DNA of 64,000 nucleotides from Pantoea eucalypti. Its GTDB lineage: Bacteria; Pseudomonadota; Gammaproteobacteria; Enterobacterales; Enterobacteriaceae. Of the stretch, positions 19,301 to 26,882 are shown in pieces. Position 1 is the first letter of the stretch. Each line of letters begins with the position of its first letter. The notes under the pieces are model-generated. The model worked only from the letters and a program-made list of their open reading frames with translations. It was not told the origin of the DNA and did not search any database. Where the stretch lies: contig NZ_CP045723.1 in NCBI RefSeq assembly GCF_009646115.1, forward strand, positions 30,968-94,967, given 5' to 3'. A program made the position numbers and the translations under genes.

Positions 19301-19321
19301 GTCCGCTATGAGCGAAAAGTA
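19301..19321. repeat. GTCCGC palindromic element C, degenerate
   Basis: GTCCGCTATGAGCGAAAAGT followed by A: the left arm and AGCGA tip are intact, but the right arm is decayed. It lies between the chemoreceptor and the acetyltransferase. Confidence 0.6.
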
Positions 19322-19421
19322 GAAGTTCAAAACGCGAGAATTTTTACTTATAACCAAAGTACTACTCACATCATGATGTGTTAGCCTTGAAGTAATAGAA
19401 CTATTCAAATCGGGAGGAGTT

Positions 19422-20054
19422 ATGCACGGGCCAAGTCCATACTGTAGACATCCAATGGAGGGTTTTCCTCAGGTTTGTTTCATTAAAAATACGATAACAA
19501 ATCCCAACATTATTGTTGGTGATTTTACCTACTACGATGATCCCGAGGACTCAGAAAACTTCGAACGGAATGTTCTTTATCATTTCCCTTTTGTAGGCGA
19601 CAAATTAATCATCGGTAACTTTTGCGCTATCGCAAAAGGTGTTCAATTCATAATGAATGGAGCAAATCATAAGCTTTCTGGATTCTCTACTTTTCCGTTT
19701 TATATCTTCGGAAATGGATGGGAAAAAGCCATGCCACAAGCTGGTGATTTGCCATACAAAGGTGACACGGTGATCGGTAGCGATGTATGGATCGGGTATG
19801 ATGCATTGATTATGCCAGGAGTGACTATCGGCAACGGTGCAATTATCTCTTCACGCTCGGTCGTTACTTCTGATGTACCGGCATATGCGGTTGTGGGAGG
19901 AAATCCTGCTAAAGTTATCAAAAAACGTTTTACAGATGAAACCATAGCGGCACTGGAAAAGCTGGCATGGTGGAATTGGCCAGTGGAAAAGATTACTCAA
20001 AATATTACGGCAATAGTGTCCAATGATATTGATGTATTGCTCAATGAGGGCTGA
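19422..20054 (+). CDS. Vat-like xenobiotic (streptogramin-type) acetyltransferase
   Basis: A 210-residue left-handed beta-helix acetyltransferase of the CatB/Vat family. Hallmarks are [33 protein letters not shown] (the His matches the catalytic His of Vat enzymes), [25 protein letters not shown] and the C-terminal [19 protein letters not shown] at the N-terminus and the GWEK loop favour Vat over CatB. Family members acetylate streptogramin A or chloramphenicol; the substrate here is unknown. A strong GGGAGGAG ribosome site precedes the ATG. It is the second large cargo gene, bounded by palindromes C and D. Confidence 0.8.
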   Translation: MHGPSPYCRHPMEGFPQVCFIKNTITNPNIIVGDFTYYDDPEDSENFERNVLYHFPFVGDKLIIGNFCAIAKGVQFIMNGANHKLSGFSTFPFYIFGNGWEKAMPQAGDLPYKGDTVIGSDVWIGYDALIMPGVTIGNGAIISSRSVVTSDVPAYAVVGGNPAKVIKKRFTDETIAALEKLAWWNWPVEKITQNITAIVSNDIDVLLNEG

Positions 20055-20140
20055 TTTCCCAAGGCTGCTGAAGACTTATCTTGGTATGTAGCATGAGAGC
20101 AATTTCTGGTCTTAGTACCAACGTGCTGACGTAGAGGTAA

Positions 20141-20166
20141 AGTCCGCTTCTGGCACAGAGCGGACT
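20141..20166. repeat. GTCCGC palindromic element D
   Basis: AGTCCGCTTCTGGCACAGAG followed by CGGACT: near-perfect stem with TGGCAC tip, nearly identical to element B. It marks the right edge of the cargo block. Confidence 0.8.
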
Positions 20167-20230
20167 ATAGGTGCTTAATGCCCGCTATGAGCTAATACAA
20201 TGGCCACACCATGCGGCGTTTCTTCCCAGC

Positions 20231-20255
20231 GCAAATTACAAACTCCATACAGTCC
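20231..20255 (+). promoter_or_regulatory. Late promoter of lyz
   Basis: GCAAATTACAAACTCCATAC plus AGTCC. It differs from the pacA site by one base over the first 20. The -10 candidate TACAGT at 20248-20253 lies 35 bp before the ATG at 20288, which settles that start against upstream in-frame codons. Confidence 0.7.
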
Positions 20256-20287
20256 GTCTCTTCATCAACACTGAGAGCGGAATCATT

Positions 20288-20779
20288 ATGGATCAATCTT
20301 CGAACCGTAAAGCCTTTGGCGACATGCTGGCCTTTTCCGAAGGCACCAGTACCCACCCATTAACCCGCACGAATGGCTATGACGTCATTGTGACAGGGCT
20401 GGGCGAAAAGCAGGGCGAAGTCTTTACCGACTTCAGCGATCACCCGTTTACACATCGCCGCGCAAAAGAGCTTAACAGCAATGGCCTGGCATCCACGGCA
20501 GCGGGCCGTTATCAGCAGCTTTACCGCTACTGGCCTGCCTACAAAAAACAGTTGAACCTGCCTGATTTTAGTCCTGCCTCACAAGAGCGCTTACTCGATC
20601 AGCTGCTTAAAGAGCAGGGTGCTTATGCTGATGTACTGGCCGGACGTATCCGCACGGCAATTGGTAAAACCAACGATATCTGGGCCTCACTGACCGGATC
20701 GCCGTATGGTCAGAAAACGCATGCCATTGAGACGCTACTCAATGCCTACCAGAAAGCCGGAGGTGTAATTACCGACTAA
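20288..20779 (+). CDS. lyz: Endolysin, lambda R-type transglycosylase
   Basis: A 163-residue protein: NRKAFGDMLAFSEGTSTH carries the catalytic Glu of lambda R-type endolysins, followed by NGYDVIVTG, FTDFSDHPF, STAAGRYQQLYRYW and SGSPYG-like NIWASLTGSPYG. It cleaves the glycan strand after the holin permeabilises the membrane. No signal or anchor peptide is seen. It stands where P1 carries lyz, but belongs to the lambda R family. The 3' end overlaps the convergent initiator-like gene by 4 bp. Confidence 0.85.
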   Translation: MDQSSNRKAFGDMLAFSEGTSTHPLTRTNGYDVIVTGLGEKQGEVFTDFSDHPFTHRRAKELNSNGLASTAAGRYQQLYRYWPAYKKQLNLPDFSPASQERLLDQLLKEQGAYADVLAGRIRTAIGKTNDIWASLTGSPYGQKTHAIETLLNAYQKAGGVITD

Positions 20780-21669
20780 CAGCCGCGCCAGCCTTCAGGG
20801 ATCGCATAATCAACTTTTGAGTAGTCGCCGCTTAACGAGTCAACATAGCGGCGGCTTTTAGGGCTTCGATCACCAGTAGACTTAGTTTTAAAGCTGGACT
20901 TCAGCGCCTGATACGCTTCATGCAGTATTCCGCCTTTGCGCTGAAATTCTTCTGCGCGCCGTTCGCTCTGTGCTGCTGACGATGCGGCTGCCAATTGCTT
21001 CTGTGTATTCTGGTAAAAACCAAACTTTTTAGCAGGTGCTGACGTCTCAGGCTTGTCTTTAGTCATTTCCAGCGTGTCAGAATTTGATGGTTCCCCATTT
21101 AGTTTTTTTCTTTTACTGGAGTGATCTCTTACTTCTTGTTGGTCACTTTGACCAGGGGTGGCTTGTTCATTTTGACTAGGGGTAGCGTGGATAAAATTGT
21201 TTTTAAAGAATGCTTTAGCAACTATCTTCCTGACAATGGTTTGACGCCCTGAAGGCTCCAGATTGGCCTCTTTCAGCGCTTCCAGACTTGCACAAACAAA
21301 CGACAGCGCTTTGCTGGTGAATGTGTATTTACTGGGCTTGCTGACGCTATGATTTTTAACGTCTCGCTGTTCTTCATAGCTGAGGATACCCAGCTTGACG
21401 GCTAAGCGATAAGCGCGCTGAACGGTAGAGATACTGCACCCTGCATCTTCAGCCAGATTTCTGAGTGACTTAACGATGATGAAGTCAGACGTTGAACCAG
21501 CCAGGTTGCAGGCAAATTTTAAAACGCGTGTGAGTGATTTTGGTAGTGGGGAAAGTTCAATTATATGAGTGAGATTGAAGCCTGAAATTCGGATAGATCT
21601 GTGTTCGTTATTTGAGCGATGTGCGGGAAATGTGTTGCCGGGATCGGCGCTATTAGATACTATAGGCAC
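20776..21669 (-). CDS. Replication-initiator-like winged-helix protein
   Basis: A 297-residue protein with a GTG start (AGGA 12 bp upstream). Residues about 35-120 form a helix-turn-helix/winged-helix domain (LRNLAEDAGCSISTVQRAYR, then LGILSYEEQRD with a wing ending KYTFTSKAL). This resembles phage O/RepL or plasmid RepA N-domains. The middle (residues 160-225) is polar and low in complexity. Two 24-bp DNA repeats next to an AT-rich stretch lie inside the gene, as in lambda O. It sits between lyz and pro, where P1 has lydD and lydE. Lytic or plasmid initiator is the best guess; transcription regulator is the alternative. Confidence 0.5.
   Translation of the reverse strand: MPIVSNSADPGNTFPAHRSNNEHRSIRISGFNLTHIIELSPLPKSLTRVLKFACNLAGSTSDFIIVKSLRNLAEDAGCSISTVQRAYRLAVKLGILSYEEQRDVKNHSVSKPSKYTFTSKALSFVCASLEALKEANLEPSGRQTIVRKIVAKAFFKNNFIHATPSQNEQATPGQSDQQEVRDHSSKRKKLNGEPSNSDTLEMTKDKPETSAPAKKFGFYQNTQKQLAAASSAAQSERRAEEFQRKGGILHEAYQALKSSFKTKSTGDRSPKSRRYVDSLSGDYSKVDYAIPEGWRGC
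21147..21190. repeat. Two 24-bp iterons inside the initiator-like gene
   Basis: TTTGACCAGGGGTGGCTTG and TTTGACTAGGGGTAGCGTG start 24 bp apart. GGTCACTTTGACC just before them is a 5-bp palindrome. An A/T-rich stretch (21095-21120) lies downstream in gene direction, the geometry of lambda ori. Confidence 0.5.
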
Positions 21670-22037
21670 GTCTTTTGTTCCTAATTGTTCGGCACAGAGA
21701 CACGTCTCAGTTCCTTTTTAGGTCGGGAACTAAGGCACGTTGTCATCCACGAGACACAAGGTGCAATGCCTGCGTCACAGTGGTTTAAATGGCAACTTCC
21801 TGTCAAAGAAGCTGTTCGGCACAACGCCGGTGTGGTCCGCAAAACCACGCAAAGTTGTTGAAAATCGTCTGCGCTAACAGGCGATTTTTTTTCGTCCTCT
21901 CATTCAGTCGCTAAACTGAATTTGAGCGCGGATGATAAACGCGATCCGAAAAAGGATCAACACTCAGTTTTTTCCTAATTTTTAGTTTTGACTAAAACGT
22001 GCCCCAGTTTTCAGGGCACGGTTTTCTTCTTGCCTTA
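21670..22037. other. Leader region of the initiator-like gene
   Basis: No ORF of note. GRCACGTC-type motifs recur at 21664, 21699 and 21733, about 35 bp apart, and could be regulator sites. Hairpin-forming sequence (GTGGT/ACCAC; ACAAC/GTTGT) follows at 21820-21860, ahead of a plus-strand terminator. Confidence 0.4.
21861..21892 (+). terminator. Strong plus-strand terminator in the initiator leader
   Basis: Stem AAAATCGTCTG/CAGGCGATTTT (one wobble) with loop CGCTAA and eight T. No plus-strand gene precedes it, so it may end a small RNA antisense to the initiator leader. Confidence 0.75.
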
Positions 22038-23039
22038 TTATTTTGGGTTAATCCATAGCAGTGGTGTTGAGACCACAGCTGGCGGGCGCGTTTGTGGTAA
22101 TGTGTGCTGGTGGGCTGATCCGATTGGCAGTGTTGCCGTCGCATTTGTGCCGATTGATTCCAGCATTGCAGCGACAATCTGCGCATCTTCAGGCGTATCC
22201 ATACGGCATAATGCCGCCTGCTGGGCTTTACTTAAAAACAGCGGCATGTTAGCCAGCGCATCCTTCATAATCCGGCGTCGCGCCTTTGCCACGGTGCCTG
22301 CACTCTCAATCATCAGCTGCGCGCTGCGCAGACGTTCCTCCAGCTCCAGACGCTTGCCGTGCTCGATGTGGAGCGCCGATTCCAGCAGCGAAGAATCCGC
22401 AGATTCCAGCATGGCCGTCTGGCTACGCAGGGTTTCAAAGTGCTGGATAATGTCAGCCGCCTGATTTTCTGAATACCCCTTTTCCATTAGCCCCGCGTGA
22501 ATGGCGTCGGCGCGTTCATTGGCCGATTCCAGCAGCAGTGCAGGGTGATCCTGGCTGATATAGTTCGGATTGGTCACGTAGTCGAAGCCGTGAAAGCTGG
22601 TCACTTTTGAAATGGCGTTATCGTCGCCGCCAGTCGCCCAAGACCAGCCACCAGCGCGGGAACGGTTCATGCCGTCAACGATGTTGCCAGGCTCGGTGTC
22701 CAGAATCTCCTGAACGTGAGTCACGATGCCGTTATCATCCACGCTGGCCTCCAGCGTACGGTTTGATGGTACGTTTTCCAGCGTGACCGGCTTACCGTCA
22801 ATCATGACGACTGCAAATTCCGGCAGGTTTAGCCGTCCGGTCTTCGCGTAATAGGCGGCGCGACGTCCGTGGCCGTAATAGCCGAACATTTCTCCCAGCT
22901 GAATGCGCTCCTGAGTTTCGGAGCTGGCGAACGTTTCGCGCACCGATCGCAGCAGGTAATTGCGGTCATTCTGTGGAGTAAAGCGGCGGATTTTATCAAT
23001 CAGGGAAAAACGATCCGTTACCGTGCGGAGTGCTTCCAT
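22038..23039 (-). CDS. pro: Head processing protease Pro-like
   Basis: A 333-residue protein in the position of P1 pro, next to the portal gene on the same strand. The N-terminal two thirds are alpha/beta (FAVVMIDGKPVTLENV, RSRAGGWSWATGGDDNA, ISKVTSFHGFDYVTNP); the last third is helical and scaffold-like (ALHIEHGKRLELEERLRSAQ). P1 Pro matures head proteins including DarA. I cannot name the catalytic residues with confidence. A late promoter lies 71 bp upstream. Confidence 0.6.
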   Translation of the reverse strand: MEALRTVTDRFSLIDKIRRFTPQNDRNYLLRSVRETFASSETQERIQLGEMFGYYGHGRRAAYYAKTGRLNLPEFAVVMIDGKPVTLENVPSNRTLEASVDDNGIVTHVQEILDTEPGNIVDGMNRSRAGGWSWATGGDDNAISKVTSFHGFDYVTNPNYISQDHPALLLESANERADAIHAGLMEKGYSENQAADIIQHFETLRSQTAMLESADSSLLESALHIEHGKRLELEERLRSAQLMIESAGTVAKARRRIMKDALANMPLFLSKAQQAALCRMDTPEDAQIVAAMLESIGTNATATLPIGSAHQHTLPQTRPPAVVSTPLLWINPK

Positions 23040-23109
23040 AACTTCCTCTTAATTACTATGGGATGCCCCGTAAAGCGGCGGCAGTGCTGGCGGTTGCCTG
23101 CACGAAAGG

Positions 23110-23130
23110 ATGGTAGAAAGGTTGTAATTT
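23110..23130 (-). promoter_or_regulatory. Late promoter of pro
   Basis: Read on the minus strand: AAATTACAACCTTTCTACCA then T. AAATTACA and the -10 TACCAT followed by CC are identical to the pacA site; the CTCC block is weaker. Confidence 0.5.
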
Positions 23131-23239
23131 ATGGGGTTAGTGATTCTTTAATAATGGCTGGATCTATTGACCAGTGGATAATTTCACATAAGACATATTG
23201 AATTTATCAGCACGGTGGCTATAGTGTGCGCGCCGCTGA

Positions 23240-23466
23240 AGAGATCCAGCGGCCAGGCTTGGAACCCTGAAAAAGCATGAGAACTGGCACATTGTGCCTT
23301 CGGCGCTACCACGTCCGGATTACTCCGGGCGTATCTATGGTGGCGTTGGTGGGGCTACCTTCGGGTAGGCCGGTTTTCTTGTGCACCGGTAGTTCCAACC
23401 CTGTCAACGTCACCACCCGGAGATTGGAACCTCCTGTAGTGACGCTTCTTTTCGCACAAGGAGCAT
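23240..23466 (+). ncRNA. C4/Ash-type structured leader RNA
   Basis: The sequence holds short complementary blocks (TTGGAACC, CACGTCCGGATTACTCCGG, GGTAGGCCGG) typical of C4-antisense RNA loci in P1/P4-like elements. One frame across it (23277-23477) reads YHVRITPGVSMVALVG and SSNPVNVTTR, the conserved peptide of the P4 Ash family, whose coding overlaps such RNAs. In P1 the C4 RNA controls the gene downstream. Here the next gene is the Tad2-like ORF. Assignment by pattern recognition only. Confidence 0.5.
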
Positions 23467-23469
23467 TTC

Positions 23470-23727
23470 ATGCCTGACATCCCCGACACGCCACCCCCGG
23501 CGACACTACTGTTTGAGCGTGCTATGACCGCTATCAGCCAGACTGAAAGCGTCATCTGCCGTCGTGCCAAATGGGGTAATACACCCGTTCACGTTTTTAC
23601 TCAGAATGACGCTGACAGCCAGAAGACATTTATCGTCATGGGTGAAACGGGCGTGCTATTTTTCTATGATCCTACGCCTGAAGATATTCTATCGTCAGAC
23701 TGGCAGGTCATTTCGCTGCTACACTGA
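23470..23727 (+). CDS. Tad2-like (DUF2829) anti-Thoeris candidate 1
   Basis: An 85-residue protein with AAGGAG ahead of the ATG. The pattern FERAMTAISQ, ICRRAKWG, TFIVMGETGVLFFYDP and the end DILSSDWQVI follows DUF2829, in which a basic-Trp motif comes early and a (D/E)DW motif closes the domain. Phage Tad2 proteins of this family bind the cyclic-ADP-ribose signal of Thoeris and block that defence. The link to Thoeris is inferred from family resemblance; the sequence is divergent. The C4/Ash-type leader immediately upstream suggests RNA-level control. Confidence 0.55.
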   Translation: MPDIPDTPPPATLLFERAMTAISQTESVICRRAKWGNTPVHVFTQNDADSQKTFIVMGETGVLFFYDPTPEDILSSDWQVISLLH

Positions 23728-23951
23728 ATCGGCAATTTGTCATAGTGTCGCAAATTAGAGCTGATTCAGGTTTCAGCGGTTAATTCAGTTTAAATTACTC
23801 CGCTTGCCAGATCGTCTCTTTCGGGCGTATATATGTCAGTACCAGGCTGAATATATAGTAGTGTCTGCCCGCAATTTAAGATTAATAATAAGAATCAATA
23901 TCACTATCCTTTTCCTGTATAATCAGGATCATCCTTGCTTAAGGAATTAAC

Positions 23952-24431
23952 ATGTTAAAAGCAAAGAAATACTACGTGTCTTTTCATTATGAAAGCGGCA
24001 CGCTGCTGCACCGGGAAGGCTGTAACTTACTCCCGAAATCGCCTGAAAGCCGGACTTTTATCGGCACCCTCTATACGTCGCAGCAGGCAATGACAGTAGC
24101 GGTGGTACATCATCGTAATACTGAACACTGCCCGGTATGTCTCAAGAAACAGAACCCCGAACAGGCTGATGCCCGTAAAGAGCAGTTCGCAAGCCTCAGC
24201 CAGAAACGGCGCACCGTAAATACAAAGAGACCTGTGTCTAAAGCAAAACCGGAGGTAGTGATAGCGACACAGAAATGCCAGTCCGATGGGGGGGCAAAAG
24301 TTATGCCAGCAGCAGCCGTAATGAAGAGCGCAATGGCTCAGCCGCAGCACGGCCCGCAGCAGGTTGTGAGAATTAAAAAAGGTGTTGAAGCTGTTGCTGT
24401 GCAGCACTTTGTTTACAGTTGGCCTGATTAG
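23952..24431 (+). CDS. Unknown protein with Cys/His motifs
   Basis: A 159-residue unrecognised protein. The N-terminal 70 residues contain HREGCNLLP and HHRNTEHCPVC, a spacing that could bind zinc. The C-terminal half is basic and low in complexity (RRTVNTKRPVSKAKPE). AAGGAATTA precedes the ATG, and a terminator follows. Its AT-rich surroundings suggest an accessory insert. Confidence 0.5.
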   Translation: MLKAKKYYVSFHYESGTLLHREGCNLLPKSPESRTFIGTLYTSQQAMTVAVVHHRNTEHCPVCLKKQNPEQADARKEQFASLSQKRRTVNTKRPVSKAKPEVVIATQKCQSDGGAKVMPAAAVMKSAMAQPQHGPQQVVRIKKGVEAVAVQHFVYSWPD

Positions 24432-24479
24432 CTGCATCTGATACCACAAAAACAGTCTCCTGATAACTGGCTGTCTGTT

Positions 24480-24513
24480 ACCGCATGAAGGCTTACCTGC
24501 GTGCGGTTTTTTT
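24480..24513 (+). terminator. Terminator after the Cys/His-motif gene
   Basis: Stem CCGCA/TGCGG with a 16-base loop and seven T. Confidence 0.65.
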
Positions 24514-25060
24514 CCTGCAATTAATACGTTAACAAGTATTCATGTAATAACGCTTATTAATAATCAGCGTGATTTACTAAGCCAGTAATAGTCATTTTAA
24601 TTATCCGGGCAAAATTACCTCTTGTTTTGTCCATGGAAATTAGATAACACCGGGAAGTACAACTTTGTAAGGCTTAACTCTATATGGTTTTTTTGGTCTG
24701 GCATTATTCTCAAAAATTATGCTAAATTGGCTATATATTTATGAAGTGAAAATTTAAATTCAGTCACTTACATGTTGCTGAATGGTGAGGTTTTAAACAA
24801 CGCGATTAATAATTAGTGCAGGGTAAATCTATAGTCCGTTAAAAAATGTTTTTAAAAGTAAAACTAAAATGCTAAGTTTTGTTAACGCAGACGGGCTAAT
24901 GTGAAAAAGGTTGTTATATAAATTTTACATACATTCATCTGTCGCTATTACGGGTTATGGATAGCCATGAATAGTACCAATTCCGAATGATAATTTCGTT
25001 ACGCACAGCACCTCTGTTTTTGTCATCCAGGTATATCCGCATTGATAAGATTTTTATCAA
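24514..25060. other. AT-rich stretch without genes
   Basis: About 550 bp, clearly richer in A/T than its neighbours, with no plausible ORF on either strand. It has several TATAAT-like hexamers but no clear repeat or site. It looks like foreign or decayed DNA. Confidence 0.5.
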
Positions 25061-25098
25061 CCGCACACCCCCTGAAAGTGGCGTGCGGCCTTTTTTTA
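25061..25098 (+). terminator. Terminator facing the end of the portal gene
   Basis: Stem CCGCAC/GTGCGG with a 16-base loop and seven T on the plus strand. It would stop plus-strand transcripts from running antisense into the portal gene. Confidence 0.65.
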
Positions 25099-25105
25099 TT
25101 GGTTG

Positions 25106-26803
25106 TCAGCTGCCGGGTGTCGTCACGTAACGCGCAAATGCCACCAGCTCTTCATGCGTCCAGCTGACCGGATCGGAGCTGTCAGGCGCGGATTCATTCA
25201 TCATTCCGCTGCCGCCTTCATCCTCCTGCGCATCCGCTTTCTTCCTGCTCTTCTCAAATTCCGCCAGCATCTTGTCGAGCGTGCCGCCGTCCATTTTCAG
25301 CTGATCGCTGAACAGGTAGCGCATGAACGTGTCATTTTCCGCCAGCTTGTTGTTGGCCTGTAGCGCGTCCATGACCTGCACCATAAGGGTAATGAAGTTG
25401 GCGCGGGCGTCCATTTCGCGGCTTTCTTCTTCCTGAATGGCGGTGTTCATGGAGTTAAACTGCACGACATAGGGCCGATCGTTAACCGGGTACACCTTGC
25501 CGTATTTGAACGCTAGGTGAATGTCGATCAGTCGGTAAATCATTTCCTGCGCACCCTGTCGCAGCCACTGCGCCCGGAGTGCCGCCTGAATGGCCGTCTG
25601 AATCCAGCCGCCTTCACCCAGTCCGCCAGCCATTTGATCGGCCCAGCCCAGCATAGTTGAGTCTATACCGAGCGCGGCGCACAGCTGGCGCAGGTGAAAC
25701 ATCACGTCCTCAATGCCGGTAATGTCGGCGGGTATCGACTGCGTATCAATCGTAATACCGTTTTTACCGTCACCCATCACAGGAATCACATGGTTCATCA
25801 CGGTTGGCATGGTGTTACCGTTCACGGCTTTTTTCTGAAGCGCTTCGCCGTGGCGTTTGAGCGTCTGCGAAACGGTGCGGGTGTAGTTCGCTCCGACGAC
25901 CGGATCGAGTGAGTTGGTGGTCAGGGCAATCAGCCGGTCAATTTTGGCGGCGTTGTAGCGCGTCGCCTTAAGCGCATTCAGCGCGCCGACCAGGTTCAGG
26001 AAGGGTTCATAGGCATGCGCCAGGAAGCTGGTGCCGTAGTTCTGCGTCTCCGCAACCTCCTTGTCTTCCTCTTCCGACAGCAGAGAGTAGCCACGATTGC
26101 CGGACGTGACCGGCTGCACGTTGCGCGTGGGCGTCCAGTAGGGATTTTTCATCGGGACTAGCGACCACGGCGCAGACAGCGTGCGGGTGTGGGTGTCGGG
26201 TGCCAGCACATAATCTCCGCCGAAGCCCACCAGCTGATCGCCTTTGTAAAACTCCTGGATGAAATAGGGCAGCGAGTAATAGCTATTTTCCAGACTGGTG
26301 ATCCCCTTGCCGGTACGGGCATAGGGGCGGACATAGGAGACGCCGAAAATCGCCATGGTCATAGCCAGCGACGGCAGATGCCGGTTAATCATCGCGCCGA
26401 GATCGTCCTGTAGCTCTTTGGCCCTTGCCGCGCCTTCTGTGTATGACGGATCAACCGGCACGATAGAGAACGCCAGACCGGTTTTTTTGTCCGGCGCGAG
26501 TGCGTGGCCAATGTGGATATTCAGTGCGGCTGAGCACGTCGGGCTGTTAGCCATTTCCTCCAGAATCGCATAGCGCTGCAGCCGGTCCAGTGGCAGCTCC
26601 GCGCCCAGGTAAAGACTGTCGCCGGCAGAGGTCATTTCCCCCGCCTTCCCCTCGTTGTATGCCATTGCCGCCAGCCCGGAGCGAGAGACAACCACGTTTT
26701 GCCCGTTAGTCCAGGCGAGGCTTTGCGGTGCATCTGCTGCAGCGCCCCGGAATGCCTGCCTCAGTGCGCCTAAAACAGACAATGCCTTTTTTTTAGTAGC
26801 CAA
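25106..26803 (-). CDS. Portal protein
   Basis: A 565-residue protein in the position of P1 prt. Features of phage portals: NSPTCSAALNIHIGHALAP near the N-terminus, NRGYSLLSEEEDKEVAETQN, RYNAAKIDRLIALTTNS, LCAALGIDSTMLGWADQ and an acidic C-terminal tail. Twelve copies form the vertex ring through which DNA is packed by PacA/PacB. It is divergent from darB and 2 kb from pro on the same strand. Confidence 0.75.
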   Translation of the reverse strand: MATKKKALSVLGALRQAFRGAAADAPQSLAWTNGQNVVVSRSGLAAMAYNEGKAGEMTSAGDSLYLGAELPLDRLQRYAILEEMANSPTCSAALNIHIGHALAPDKKTGLAFSIVPVDPSYTEGAARAKELQDDLGAMINRHLPSLAMTMAIFGVSYVRPYARTGKGITSLENSYYSLPYFIQEFYKGDQLVGFGGDYVLAPDTHTRTLSAPWSLVPMKNPYWTPTRNVQPVTSGNRGYSLLSEEEDKEVAETQNYGTSFLAHAYEPFLNLVGALNALKATRYNAAKIDRLIALTTNSLDPVVGANYTRTVSQTLKRHGEALQKKAVNGNTMPTVMNHVIPVMGDGKNGITIDTQSIPADITGIEDVMFHLRQLCAALGIDSTMLGWADQMAGGLGEGGWIQTAIQAALRAQWLRQGAQEMIYRLIDIHLAFKYGKVYPVNDRPYVVQFNSMNTAIQEEESREMDARANFITLMVQVMDALQANNKLAENDTFMRYLFSDQLKMDGGTLDKMLAEFEKSRKKADAQEDEGGSGMMNESAPDSSDPVSWTHEELVAFARYVTTPGS

Positions 26804-26882
26804 AGTTATACGCCCTATTTAATAAACCTTTAGAATCCGATAAAGCATATTCGCTTTATGCAATCTGAGGGAAAGTTACACA

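Noticed and set aside
19214..19408. 64-codon minus-strand ORF before the acetyltransferase gene
   Set aside because: No ribosome site or recognisable sequence, and it crosses a palindromic element and the expected promoter.
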